Origin: Ichthyophis bannanicus
Taxonomy: Eukaryota; Chordata; Amphibia; Gymnophiona; Ichthyophiidae
Reading direction: 5' to 3'
Assembly (NCBI GenBank): GCA_033557465.1
Contig: CM066031.1
Location: 1,068,116,444-1,068,180,443, forward strand
DNA length: 64,000 nucleotides
Positions 52,250-62,990 of this stretch are shown piece after piece. The notes beneath the pieces are model-generated. The model did not search any database, was not told the origin of the DNA, and worked only from the letters and a program-made list of their open reading frames with translations. Made by a program: the position numbers and the translations under genes. Position 1 is the first letter of the stretch. Each line of letters begins with the position of its first letter.

Positions 52250-54795
52250 TCAATCCTGTGATTGGGTATCTGATATGTTGTTGTAGTGGTTTTTGAAGAG
52301 GTAGGTTTTTAGATGTTTTCTGAAGTCAGCGATGTCTGTGATCTCTCTTAGGTTGGATGGGAGTGAATTCCACAGTGATGGTGAGTAATATTCAAATGCT
52401 CTGTGGAGTACTCTTTGTATGGAGTTTGCTGGTATGGAAGCTGTTGATAGGGTATTTTGGTGGGGTTTTCTCCTTGAGCGCGTGTTTGTTACTCTTCTGA
52501 TTAGGTCATTTAGGCATTCAGCGGACTGATTATTTACTATCTTGTATGTGATCATTAAGGCCTTATAGTTGATTCTGGCTCTGATAGGTAGTCAGTGTAG
52601 ATCTTTTAAGGAGGGGGTGATGTGCTCGTGTTTTTTGATCTAGTAATCAATCTGTCGGCTGTATTTTGTGCCAGTTGCAGTGAGTGGGTTGTGCTCTTGG
52701 GAAGGCCGTGGAGTATCATGTTGCTGTAGTCTAGCTGCGGGATGATTATTGCCTGGCAAATGGTTCTAAAGTGGTTCTGTTCCAGTATGGGTTGTAGGTT
52801 TTGTAGCATCTTGATCTTGTAATAAACTTTGGTGGTAGTCCTATTGATATGTGCTTGGAAATTGAGCGTCTGGTCCAGGTGTATTCCCAGATATTTTGCT
52901 TCGTTCTTTATTGGGATTGGGCAGCTTCCGATTGGTATATTATTTGGAGGTGTATATGAGGCTTTTCTTGTGATCACAAGGGCTTCAGATTTCTTGTAGT
53001 TGATTGATAACTTCCTCTGGGATAGTCATTTAGTTGCTTCTGTTATACATGCGGAGATGGGTGAGAAGTCTGGGGTTGTAGTATCTATTGAGGAGTATAT
53101 CATAACGTCATCTGCATATAAGTGATAATGCATATTGTGTTTTTGTATGATCTTGCAGACTGGTTGAATGTGTATGTTGAAGAGTAAGGCTGATAAGGCT
53201 GAGTTTTGCGGTAGGCCTTGATGGAGATTGAATGATATTGATTTGCTGTTCCCTATCTTCACCTCTGCTGTTCTTTCTGTCAAATAGGAACGTAACCAGG
53301 TCAGTGTGGTGTCACATAGTCCAATCTCTACCAGTCTGTCAAGGAGAGAGGAGTGTATTATTGAGTCAAATGCTGCGGTGATGTCAATGAAAATGAGTAG
53401 GAAGCCCTGTTTGGTGTTTTCAATCCCTTTGATGACTGTGTTCATCAGTGATGTGAATAGGGTTTCAACTCTGTGTGATTCTCGGAATCCGTGCTGCTGT
53501 GGGTCGAGTGGATAGTTTGTGTCCACGTGGTCCTGGAGCTGGCGCTGTACAGCTTTTTCTATTATCTTGGAGAAGAGTGGTATGCTTGATATTGGGCGAT
53601 ATGAGGATGGTGAGTTTGGATCAGAGGTTGAGCTCTTTATGATTGGTCTTATTGAGGAGGTTTTGAGTTGTGGAGGCATAATTCCTTGTTCGAGGGAAAG
53701 GTTTACTATCCTGCATAGTGTTGGTGTTAGCTCTTGTGACAAAGCTTTTATCCATGTGGTTGGGCAGGGGTCAAGAGGCGAGGCAGTGGTGTTAAGAGCT
53801 TTTAGTAAAGTATTGCAGTATTCCTCAGAGATTGAATGAAATAGTGTCCATTTCTTTGAAGTATCCTGTGATTGTGGTGATGGTGCTGAGTAGGGAGTTG
53901 AGTTTGAAGAGTTATGAGAACAGTTAAGGTGGCTTTGTAGGTGTGTTGCATATGTCTCAGGGGTTATTGCATCTGTAGTGTTGTTGTGGGGCGTTCTGGT
54001 TAGGTCTTTGACTATTGTGAATAGCTCTCTAGGTCGGTTGAGTGATTTCATTATGATGTTTGTGTGGTGCTGTTTCTGGTGGTCCTGTATTAATTTGTTG
54101 TATTCTTCTTGCTTTGCTCTACAGGGTGGCCCAAAAAAAGTGAGAACATCTCGTAGCATATAAGTTATTTAAAAATTCAAAAAGACAGATGTAAATGATT
54201 GGCAAATTTTAAAAAAAAGATGGCGACCGGAAATTGTCGAAATAAAGACGTTATATAGCTAAAAAAGGTAAATAAGTAAACTATTTAAGCTTTTAATTTA
54301 CGAGATGTTCTCACTTTTTTTGAGCCACCCTGTATATTCGTGTCTGTCTGACTGATCTTTAGTTCTTCTCCATTTGCATTCCAGGCTTCGTAATGTGAGT
54401 TTTGCTTGTCTTATCCCGGTGGAGTACCAGGGGGCTTTGTTGCTTCTTTGGATTGTGTGATTCATGGGTGGTGCAATAGCTGCTGAAGCGATGGTGCTAT
54501 TCCAGTTAGTTTTAAGTGATGGGAGATCTGTGGAGGTGTTGTCTAGGTTTGGAAGTAGTTGCTTTAGGAGAATGTCTTTGTTGAAATCTTTGAAGTGTCT
54601 TCAGTTGTTAGAGCAATTGTGTATTGGTTGGGTCGGGTTGATTGGTAGATTGAAGGTGATCATATGATGGTCGGACCAGGGTACTGGGTATACATTGCAG
54701 ATGATTTGGTGATGGAGGTTGGTAGGGACGAACAGTAGGTCAAGTATGTTTCCGTTATCATGAGTTTGGGTGTTTATGAGTTGTAGGAAGTCCAT
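52250..54795 (-). pseudogene. L2 ORF2 (endonuclease end, RT), broken
   Basis: Endonuclease end: NILDLLFVPTNLHHQIICNV and WSDHHMITFNLPI (54610-54795). Then the MITE. Then NRPRELFTIVKDLTRTP, SYRPISSIPLFSKIIEKAVQ, LIFIDITAAFDSI, GLPQNSALSALLFNI, and YHLYADDVMIY (YADD at 53107-53118). Motif B reads LPQN where the other L2s have LPQG or VPQG. A stop near 53023 and a frameshift between 52606 and 52555 follow, then LWNSLPSNLREITDI near the C-terminus. Not functional. Confidence 0.85.
54122..54332. mobile_element. Tc1/mariner-type MITE, TA duplication
   Basis: The terminal repeats are CAGGGTGGCCCAAAAAAAGT (left) and CAGGGTGGCTCAAAAAAAGT (inverted right), continuing GAGAACATCTCGTA on both sides, so about 34 bp with one mismatch. 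TA flanks it at 54120-54121 and 54333-54334. It is 211 bp without a transposase. Confidence 0.9.
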
Positions 54796-56275
54796 AATGA
54801 AGACCACTAATCATTTTAGTAGCCACTCTCTGTACTGACTCCATCCTGTTTATATCCTTTTGAAGGTGCGGTCTTCAGAATTGCACACAATACTCCAAAT
54901 GAGGTCACACCAAAGACTTATACAGAGGCATTATCACCTCCTTTTTTCTGCTAGCCATTCCTCTCCCTATGCACACAAGCATCCTTCTAGCTTTTGCTGT
55001 CGCCTTTTATACCTGTTTAGCTACTTTAAGATCATCAGACACAACCACACCGAGGTCCCACTCTTCTTTAGTGGACAAAAGTACTTCACCCCTATACTAT
55101 ATTGCTCCCTTGGATTGCTGCAGCCCAAATGCATGACCTTGCATTTTTTAACATTAAATCCCAGCTGCCAAATTCTAGACCACTCTTCATGCTTAGCTAG
55201 ATCCCTCCTCATATTATCTACACCTTCCTGGGTGTATATTCTATTGCAGATTTTGGTATCATCTGCAAAGAGGCAAACCTTACCCGACAGCCCTTCCGCT
55301 ATATCACTAACAAAGATGTTAAAAAGAATTGGACCAAGGACAGATCCCTGGGGCACACCACTAGTAACTTTCTTCTCCTCAGAGTGAGCTCCATTTATCT
55401 GTACCCTTTGTCGCCTCCCACTCAACCAATTTCTAACCCAAGGAGTAACTTTAGGGTCCATCCCTAGGGTGCTCAGTTTGTTTATAAGTTGGCTATGAAG
55501 AACGGTGTCAAAGGCTTTACTGAAATCTAAGTACACCACATCTAGGGCTCTCCCTCGGTCCATCTCCCTGGTCACCCAGTCAAAGAAATCAATCAGATTT
55601 GTCTGACAAGATCTGCCTCTGGCGAATCCATGCTGTCTCGGATCCTGTAATCTGCTGGACTCCAGAAACTTCACTATTTTCTCTTTCAGCAGCGTTTCCA
55701 ATTTACTCATCACCGAAGTTAAACTAACCGGCCTGTAGTTTTCAACCACATCCTTACTTCTGCTTTTGTGTAAAGGGACCACATGAGCCTCTCTCCAGTC
55801 CTTTGGCACCACTCCCGACTCCAAAGAGGCATTGAAATGGTCAGTCAGTGGAGCAGCTAAGTTCCCTCAGTATTATAGGGTGTATCCCATCCGGTCCCAT
55901 TGCTTTGTCTACTTTAAGTTTAGCTAGTTTCTCACGAACACAGTCTTTTGAAAATTCTTCAAGATGCCCCTTGCTTCTGTTCCTGTTTGTGGGTCTCTTC
56001 TGAGGTCCTGTTCCTGGTTTTTCATCTGTGAACACAGAACAGAAATATTTGTTAAGCAATTCCGCTTTATCCTCATCAGCTTCTACATATTCCTCCCCTT
56101 CACCCTTAAATCTGACAATACCACTTTTGCCCTTCCTCTTTTCACTAACATATCTGAAAAATGTCTTATCCCCCCATTTTATTGCATTGGCTATTTCCTC
56201 TTCTTTTTGAATCTTTGCTTTCCTGACTAGTTTGCTAGCTTCTCTAAGTTTTTCCTTGGAGTTACTCAAGAAACA
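54796..56275 (-). mobile_element. CR1-B copy 1, main segment
   Basis: Continuation of 51611-52025 with the L2 removed. ORF2 linker to RT is at 55021-56269. The 5' end is truncated near 56275 within the linker. Confidence 0.85.
55021..56269 (-). pseudogene. CR1-B ORF2 fragment (linker and RT)
   Basis: The minus strand encodes TFFRYVSEKRKGKSGIVRFK, LAKLKVDKAMGPDGIHPIIL, NYRPVSLTSVMSKLETLLK, QHGFARGRSCQTNLIDFFD, VVYLDFSKAFDTVLHS, VPQGSVLGPILFNIFVSDI and VCLFADDTKI (FADD at 55258-55269). About 14 bp are missing near 55858 relative to CR1-B copy 2, which shifts the frame between 55841 and 55824. The RT core is otherwise well preserved. A second shift lies downstream of GCSNPREQYSIGV near 55080. 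Confidence 0.85.
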
Positions 56276-56289
56276 TTTTTTTCTCTAAA

Positions 56290-56725
56290 CTAAACTAAAT
56301 TTATCTCAATCCTTGTTACGAAGGAGAACAATCCCTGTAGCACTTGCAGACAACCACCAAAAAAACCCTCACAAACATTCAAATCTATTCACCTTCACTT
56401 ACAACCACTCAAAAGCATCTAATTTTAAATTAAAAACGTTCCTATATATAGAACACTTTGGTAGCTTCACCTAGTGTGTAGTAACCGCTCCTGTAGTGGT
56501 GCCCCCTAACACCAGTATGCTCTTAAGCCCACTCTAGCTAATTACTCCCAGGCCTTCCCCACCACATAATATACATATTATATATGTTCTGTTGTTCTGC
56601 AATTACCGATTGTCATGTTCTCCTACCCTGTCTCATTGTTGAAATATAAACTGTTCAAAGTTACAATGTAAACTGTTTTGCTTGAAGGACAAGACGGTAT
56701 AGAAAACCTGTTAAATAAATAAATA
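56290..56725 (+). repeat. L2-tail element
   Basis: It ends AAACTGTTTTGCTTGAAGGA, then GACGGTATAGAAAACCTG and TTAAATAAATAAATAA at 56690-56725, an L2-type 3' end on the plus strand. No frame remains. The left limit is approximate. Confidence 0.55.
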
Positions 56726-58069
56726 ACATTTCCAAACAAACCCGCTCTCAGAGGTCTCTGCCACCATACACCCCAGCACACATCACACCACTCAGCAATC
56801 AAACCCTAACTGACTCAAAACTCATACTCACCAACATTCCAAAACTACTATTGGAAAGCAGTCATACATCTGCTTAGATCATCAAATAGTTCCAGCCTTA
56901 CATAAATAAATTCTTAATCTTCAAATTCCCTGGAAAGTATCATTATAACTATCCTACAGGAGTCATTTACAAATTTTTAAGACTGTTTTTTAAGGCTGCA
57001 GCTAAAAGGAAGATCATTTACAAAACTATGTCACTACAAACCCTTCTTCCAGCTGAGCCACATTGCAACAAAGTTTCTAAGGGAGATCCCTCCCCTCCTC
57101 GTACATCCGGATACTTTCTAAACATACAACTTTGATTTTATTAAGAACATCTTCTTAAAGCCTTTACTATACAATTTAAACATTTTTTAATATCACCAAG
57201 CCTCCAGTGAGTCCCCAGCACCTAGGGAGAACAGCTCCCCTGCCATTTCAAATACTGATAATCGTGGCCAAAAACAGCTTTAAAAATTTACAAAATAGCT
57301 TTTTATGGACTCCTCTGTTGTGGTCTACCTCTCTGGACCCTCAAGACCCCCTTGAAAACACCCAAACCTTTATTAAATGATTTTGGCTGTTCATGGAGGG
57401 TCTGGCCCCTTTAAGGCCAGGTCCGCCTCCAAAGTGAGGCCTACAACAAGCCTGCTCAACTTGTGGCCACCTGACCCACCTTCAGGCCCTCCCAATCTCC
57501 TACCGCCAAATCACCACAGTCATATGCCCCCCCCCCCCATTCAGAGGAGTCGTAATAATTGCAATTATCCCCAGGCTCCCAAATGCTTGGATCGGGAACA
57601 GCCGCGATCACCATGGCTGCACCCGATTCTGCCCACAGCCATTTCCCAGCAGCTCCAACTCCTGGTGGAGAGCCAGTTCAGCCCGCACGACATCCCGTTG
57701 CCCCCTGATGCCTGAACAGGCAAGCAAATATTTATTTTTTTACCCTGGATTACTCATGAGGTCAGCATAGTCTAAAAACACTTTCCCTTTTCCAATTTTC
57801 AACTTTTAGTCCTCCTTTTACCCAGCATTACCCTCCCTCTGCCTATCACCATTATCCTCTCCCATCCCCCTCTCACTTTCTCCCTGCCTAGAGGATGTAG
57901 AAAGATATAAAGGACCAGCATGGCAGCACTGTCTCATGCGTGGTACCCTGTACGGCCACACAAGTTGCACATCAAAAATAACAGTCTTGGAGAGTGGCAT
58001 GGGCCAGCTCCCATAATTTGTCATTATACAGGAAATAATACAAACTAGGTGGCTGCAACAGGGAAGGAA
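56726..58069. other. No gene recognised
   Basis: Mostly unremarkable. A C14-type run is at 57523-57537. The 19-bp word at 57613-57631 is also in the H1 element at 48788-48806, so a degraded relative may be present near 57.6 kb. Confidence 0.3.
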
Positions 58070-58452
58070 GGGCCGAATATTCAATTGGGAAGGTTATGTG
58101 CCGCTACGGCGCATAGTCGTAGCCGCCGACCTCTAACCCCACATATTCAATTCCAGGGTCATATGCGGCCCTGGCATTGAATATCCAGGGTCACCGCACA
58201 GCCTCCAATGCCACAGAAGTGAAATGGGTAGTGTTGATATTGCACTGCTGCCCGATTAGCTCCTGTGGGCAAAACTAGACCAGCTTTTGCTTCGCCTAGT
58301 TTTACATGCAAGTTGCTAACCGGGTAGCAGTAGAATATTGCTACTATCCAGTTAACAACTGTTGCTGCCCATGACACGCCCTGGAACGCCCACGACACGC
58401 TCCGATGCTAAGCAGTTAGCATCGGGACATGTAAATGCCTTTAAAATATTGG
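58070..58452. mobile_element. PIF/Harbinger-like MITE relative (family H2, copy 2)
   Basis: It starts GGGCCGAATATTCAATTGGG and contains TATGTGCCGC...GGCGCATAG, CATTGAATATCCAGGGTCAC, CCTGGAACGCC, GATGCTAAGCAGTTAGCATC and a tail ATGTAAATGCCTTTAAAATATT. The order matches the 16532-16991 copy. The right terminal repeat is diverged and I could not verify the duplication. Confidence 0.6.
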
Positions 58453-58579
58453 AACTGAAGGCTTTAGTTCTCCTTTAAGCTAAAGAAAATATATATTTAG
58501 GGTAAAACCTAGGGAGGCAAATCAAATCCATGTATTCTTTTATGTCAGGTCTGGGTTGTAGCAAAGCCTGAAAATAGAC

Positions 58580-58975
58580 AGCCCAATATTTAAACACTGC
58601 ATTTGGCATTTTTTAAACACATTGGCTATGGTGTTTAAATATAATCCAATATCCGGATTGTGGCCGATGCGGAATATCCAAATAGAGGGGTGACCACTGC
58701 CACTATCTTTATGGTGGCGATATTGAGACCACTATTTGGAGATATATCTGGTAAATTTTGGATAGCAAGCATTAATTATCCTTGCACTAACCACAATGTG
58801 TAATCACCCACTCTGTGCCCCTAACCTTCTCAGTCCACACCCCGATGTGTGCTAAGCGGTTAATGCAGAATTTTTACCATGCTGGCTGGTTTTAGCGCAT
58901 AGTAGCCATTACTGTAATCCTGTGCTAAAGCTCTCGTTAACTCTTTAGCGCACTTTAGTAAACATGCTCCTAAAT
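58580..58975. mobile_element. Related structured repeat (family H2, probable copy 3)
   Basis: It begins CAGCCCAATATTTAAACACTG. It shares ATCCAATATCCGGATTGTGG, GATGTGTGCTAAGCGGTTAA and AGCGCATAGTAGCC-type words with family H2. The right side ends in an AGCGCACTTTAGTAAACATGCTCC run. More diverged than copies 1 and 2. Confidence 0.4.
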
Positions 58976-59149
58976 GTTTTTCTCACAGAAACAAAATGGG
59001 AAAATACTTTTTTCCATACAGCATGCTCTGTGCAAGCTCAAATCAGTCCAGATGAGCTCCATATTCTGAGAAGGGAAATTCTGCCACCCAGTGGCCGAGC
59101 CCACTCTTGTCCATTCCTCATAGAACAAGAAACAAAGGTTAATAAATAA

Positions 59150-59290
59150 AAACAAAAACCAAGAAATATAAAACCTATCAAGTAATACCTTTGTATTGGA
59201 CTAGCTGAACACAATTCTTGACTAGTTTTTGGGAAGTCACATCCCCTTCCTCAAGTCAGAATAAAATAAGTAAAAGATGGCAATACTGAA
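59150..59290 (-). ncRNA. Degenerate hammerhead-like segment (low confidence)
   Basis: On the minus strand, TGACTTGAGGAAGGGG...CTTCCCAAAAACTAGTCA resembles a hammerhead layout: TGACT can pair with AGTCA as stem I, GGGG with CCC as stem II, TTGAGGA stands for CTGANGA and AAAAAC for GAAAC. Core bases are changed, so this is a remnant at best. It may belong to an old Penelope-like repeat. Confidence 0.25.
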
Positions 59291-60585
59291 AAATAGAAGC
59301 AGGGCAGTTCCAAGCTGGAAATATGCCTTGTGTGACTCATAAGCCTGGTGCACGCAGGAACTCGTTCTTATCAGGCTTCCTAGAAGCTCAGTGATGACAT
59401 CAGCGCCCCTTAGGTACTTGCGTTCTGTGTGACCGCACTACTTGCACAGTCTTTGGTATGGCTCTGAATATAAGTGAATCATAGAAGACATTCCAGTGAT
59501 AATCTGAAGGGGAAACTGAGGGGAAAGGTTGGTGGCTGATCAGATATTACAGTGCCATGAAGTTGAATCCCCAAGCTTCCATCAGCATTCACAATCCAGT
59601 CACATATTATCCACTGAGGCATTTTTGCCTGAGTAACTTAGTCTCTTTAAATGCCTCCTACCTCTGTGTGACATTTTCTTTCAACAAAAGATAAAGCTCT
59701 CTTCAGCACAATAGAGCAAGCTGTTTGAATCCATTAAACATAGCCAACAGGACTAGAAAGACTGGGACTATAAAAAACCAGATCAGTAAAATCAGCTTAG
59801 CTTTAGGCTGGCCTTTTCAAAACCCAACGAGGGCAGCCATCATGACCCCACTACTGTCTAACATTTCAGTGATAAGAACTAAGCTATACTAAGTTTGCAT
59901 TCTGTAAACATTTGCTTTCTGAATTTAATAGCATGCTACCTTGAAAGAATTTTTTTAAATATCTAGACCTATGACTATTTTTTTATCATCTTAAACCATT
60001 TACCAATGCCTGATTATAATTACAGAAGCTAATTTCTGATTTCCTGTAAGTCTCATGTATGAAAATAAAGATCAAGAAACATGACAGTAAGCACACTCAG
60101 CGAAATGAATAATCTTTCTGGGTATGGCTAAAAAGGTATAATACTCTTTTCAACCAACAGATGTCCTCTATTCTGAACTGTGTATTCTAAGTGCACACAT
60201 TCTGTTTCTGTTTTTGAAGGGTGCGCGTCACTATATATTTTTTACACAGATATTTGTTAAGATATTATGTGCCCATCCTTTCAAAAGTAGTTATGGGTTT
60301 GATTGTTCTCTCATTTTGTTTATATGATATGAATGTTCAATAATACTACAAACTTTAAGTTTATATTAAAATGTAGTTTGTTTCATAAGATGCTGAGAAT
60401 GATTCTCATCCATGGTTTCCTAATATTTGCTGTAATTTATGGACTCTAGAGTTCATTCCAAAACGTTAAAACCCAATAGGGATCATTTCTAAGTAGTTTC
60501 CATGTGTAAAAATCATTTTACCACATAAATCAACTATCTGAAAATTGGTCACCCTCAGTGCCTCTGAAAATAAATTTCTGGGGGC
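59291..60585. other. No gene recognised
   Basis: AT-rich. I see no coding or repeat hallmark in it. Confidence 0.35.
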
Positions 60586-60589
60586 AAGT

Positions 60590-62990
60590 TCAGGTGAGGG
60601 GAAGAAACGTATATGCATAACTAACATTTACAGAGACCCAGTCTAGACAATTGGTAACAGACCCACGTGTGAAAGGGCCATACTGGACTTGGTGCTTAGC
60701 AATTGTGAAAGTGAAAGTGTTTCTGATGTTATAGTGGGAGATCATTTTGCATCCAGTGATCACCAGATGGTGTGGTTCAGTATTAGGACTAGGGTTGTTA
60801 GAATCCATTGAAAAGCGAGGGTCTTTGACTTTAGGAAAACTAACTTTGGGAAGATGGGCCAGTACCTCAGGGAGTCGTTAGCGGGATGGGAACAGCTGGG
60901 GGATGTAGAAAAACAGAGGGCGAAACTGAAAGGGATATTTTAAGGGCAACCAACCTTTTTGTTAAAATGGTAAATAAAGGTAAAAGGAAAAGGAGACCGC
61001 TATGGATTTTGAAAGAAGTAGCTGAAAAGGTGAAGAAAAAGAGAGAGGCCTTCATGAAATACAAGAGATCACAGAGAGGAAGACAGGCATCTACATTTGG
61101 AAAAACTTAGAGAAGCTAGCAAAGTAGTCAGGAAAGCAAAGATTCAGAAAGAGGAGGAAATAGCCAATGCAATAAAATGGGGGGATAAGACATTTTTCAG
61201 ATATGTTAGTGAGAAGAGGAAGGGCAAAATTGGTATTGTCAGACTCAAGGGTGCAGGGGAGAAATATGTAGAAGCTGATAAGGATAAAGCGGAATTGCTT
61301 AACAAATATTTCTGTTCTGTGTTCACAGATGAAGAACCAGGAGCAGGACCTCAGAAAACACCCACAAACAGGAACAGAAGCAAGGGACATCTTGAACAAT
61401 TTTCAGAAGACCGTGTTCGTGAGAAATTAGCTCAACCTAAAGTAGACAAAGCGATGGGACCGGATGGGATACACCCTAGAATACTGAGGGAACTTGGAGA
61501 CGTTCTAGCAGCTCCACTGACTGACCTTTTCAATGCCTCGTTGGAGTCGGGAGTGGTGCCAAAGGACTGGAGAGAGGCTCATGTGGTGCTTTTACACAAA
61601 AGTGGAAGTAAGAATGTGGTTGAAAACTACAGGCCGGTTAGTTTAACTTTGGTGGTGAGTAAATTATTGGAAACGTTGCTGAAAGAGAAAATAGTGAGGT
61701 TTCTGGAGTCCGGCGGATTACAGGATACGAGGCAGCATGGATTCACCAGAGGCGGGTCTTGTCAGACAAATCTGATTGATTTCTTTGACTGGGTGACCAG
61801 GGAGCTGGACTGAGGGAGAGCCTTAGATGTGGTGTATTTAGATTTCAGTAAAGTCTTTGACACCGTTCCTCACAGGCGACTTATAAACAAACTGAGCACC
61901 CTAGGGATGGACCCTAAAGTTACTGCTTGGGTTAGAAATTGGTTGAGTGGGAGGCGACAAAGAGTACAGGTAAATGGAGCTCACTCTGAGGAGAAGGAAG
62001 CTACCAGTGGTGTGCCCCAGGGATCTGTCCTTGGTCCGATTCCTTTTAACATCTTTGTTAGTGATATAGCGGACGGGCTGTCGGGTAAGGTTTGCCTCTT
62101 TGCGGATGATACCAAAATCTTCACTAGAGTAGACACCCAGGAAGGTGTAGATAACATGAGGAGGGATCTAGCTAACCTTGAATAATGGTCTAGAATTTGG
62201 CAGCTGGGATTTAATGTTAAAAAATGTAAGGTTATGCATTTGGGCTGCAGCAATCCAAGGGAGCAATATAGTATAGGGGGTGAAGTACTTTTGTCCGCTA
62301 AAGAAGAGCGGAACCTAGGCGTGGTTGTGTCTTATGATCTTAAAGTAGCTAAATAGGTAGAAAAGGTGACAGCAAAAGCTAGAAGGATGCTTGGGTGCAT
62401 ACGGAGAGGAATGGCTAGCAGAAAAAAGGAGGTGATAGTGCTTCTGTATAAGTCTTTGGTGTGACCTCATTTGGAGTATAGTGTGCAACTCTGGAGACCG
62501 CACCTTCAAAAGGATGTGAACAGTATGGAGTCAGTACAGAGGGTGGCTACTAAAATGGTTAGTGGTCTTCAATATAAAGCATATGAGGACAGACTTAAGG
62601 ATCTTAATATTTACACCTTTGAGGAAAGTCGGGATAGAGGTGATATGACTGAGATGTTTAAATACCTCCATGGCATAAATACACAGGGGGAGAGCCTCTT
62701 TCGATTGAAAGCAAGTTCTGCTTCGAGGGGACATGGGATGAGGGTGAAAGGGGATAGATTCAGGAGTGATATGCGGAAATATTTCTTTACGGAAAGAGTG
62801 GTGGATCAATGGAATAGTCTCCCAGTGGAGGTGGTAGAGATGAGGATAGTATCTGAATTCAAAAAAGCATGGGACAAACACAGAGGATCTCTAAAGGAAA
62901 AGAGGGGACTGTTGTAGTTGTTGATATGGAAGGACAGACTAGATAGGCCATGTGGTCTTTTTCTGTCGTCATTTTTCTATGTTTCTATTA
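60590..62990 (+). mobile_element. CR1-B copy 2, 5'-truncated
   Basis: Endonuclease end (AILDLVLSNCESESVSDVIV and SDHQMVWFSI at 60680-60790), linker, RT, C-terminal part and the 3' end TCATTTTTCTATGTTTCTATT at about 62971-62990. It is the reference for the CR1-B copy at 51.6-56.3 kb. Confidence 0.85.
61097..62917 (+). pseudogene. CR1-B ORF2 fragment, one frame with four stops
   Basis: The frame is continuous for 607 codons with no indel but has four in-frame stops: 61811-61813 (TGA, where CR1-B copy 1 has CGA), 62183-62185 (TAA), 62354-62356 (TAG) and 62462-62464 (TGA, probable CGA ancestor). It contains VDKAMGPDGIHPRILRELGD, NYRPVSLTLVVSKLLETLLK, VVYLDFSKVFDTVPH, GVPQGSVLGPIPFNI, LFADDTKIF (FADD at 62099-62110), and YFFTERVVDQWNSLPV. 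Two of the four stops are CpG decay. The RT core is otherwise intact. Upstream code (60680-61090) is in other frames. Confidence 0.85.

Larger units (their letters stand above)
52026..54795 (-). mobile_element. L2-clade LINE (L2 copy 3), nested in CR1-B and carrying a mariner MITE
   Basis: The 3' end TTTATTTATTTATTTTATTT, then ACCGCTTTTCAAGTT, is at the left. ORF2 code extends right to endonuclease sequence near 54795, so this is the most complete L2 copy. It lies within CR1-B: the flanks CATATGCTTTATA and ATGAAGACCACTAATCA are contiguous in CR1-B copy 2 (near 62560-62585). A 211-bp MITE is inside at 54122-54332. Confidence 0.85.
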
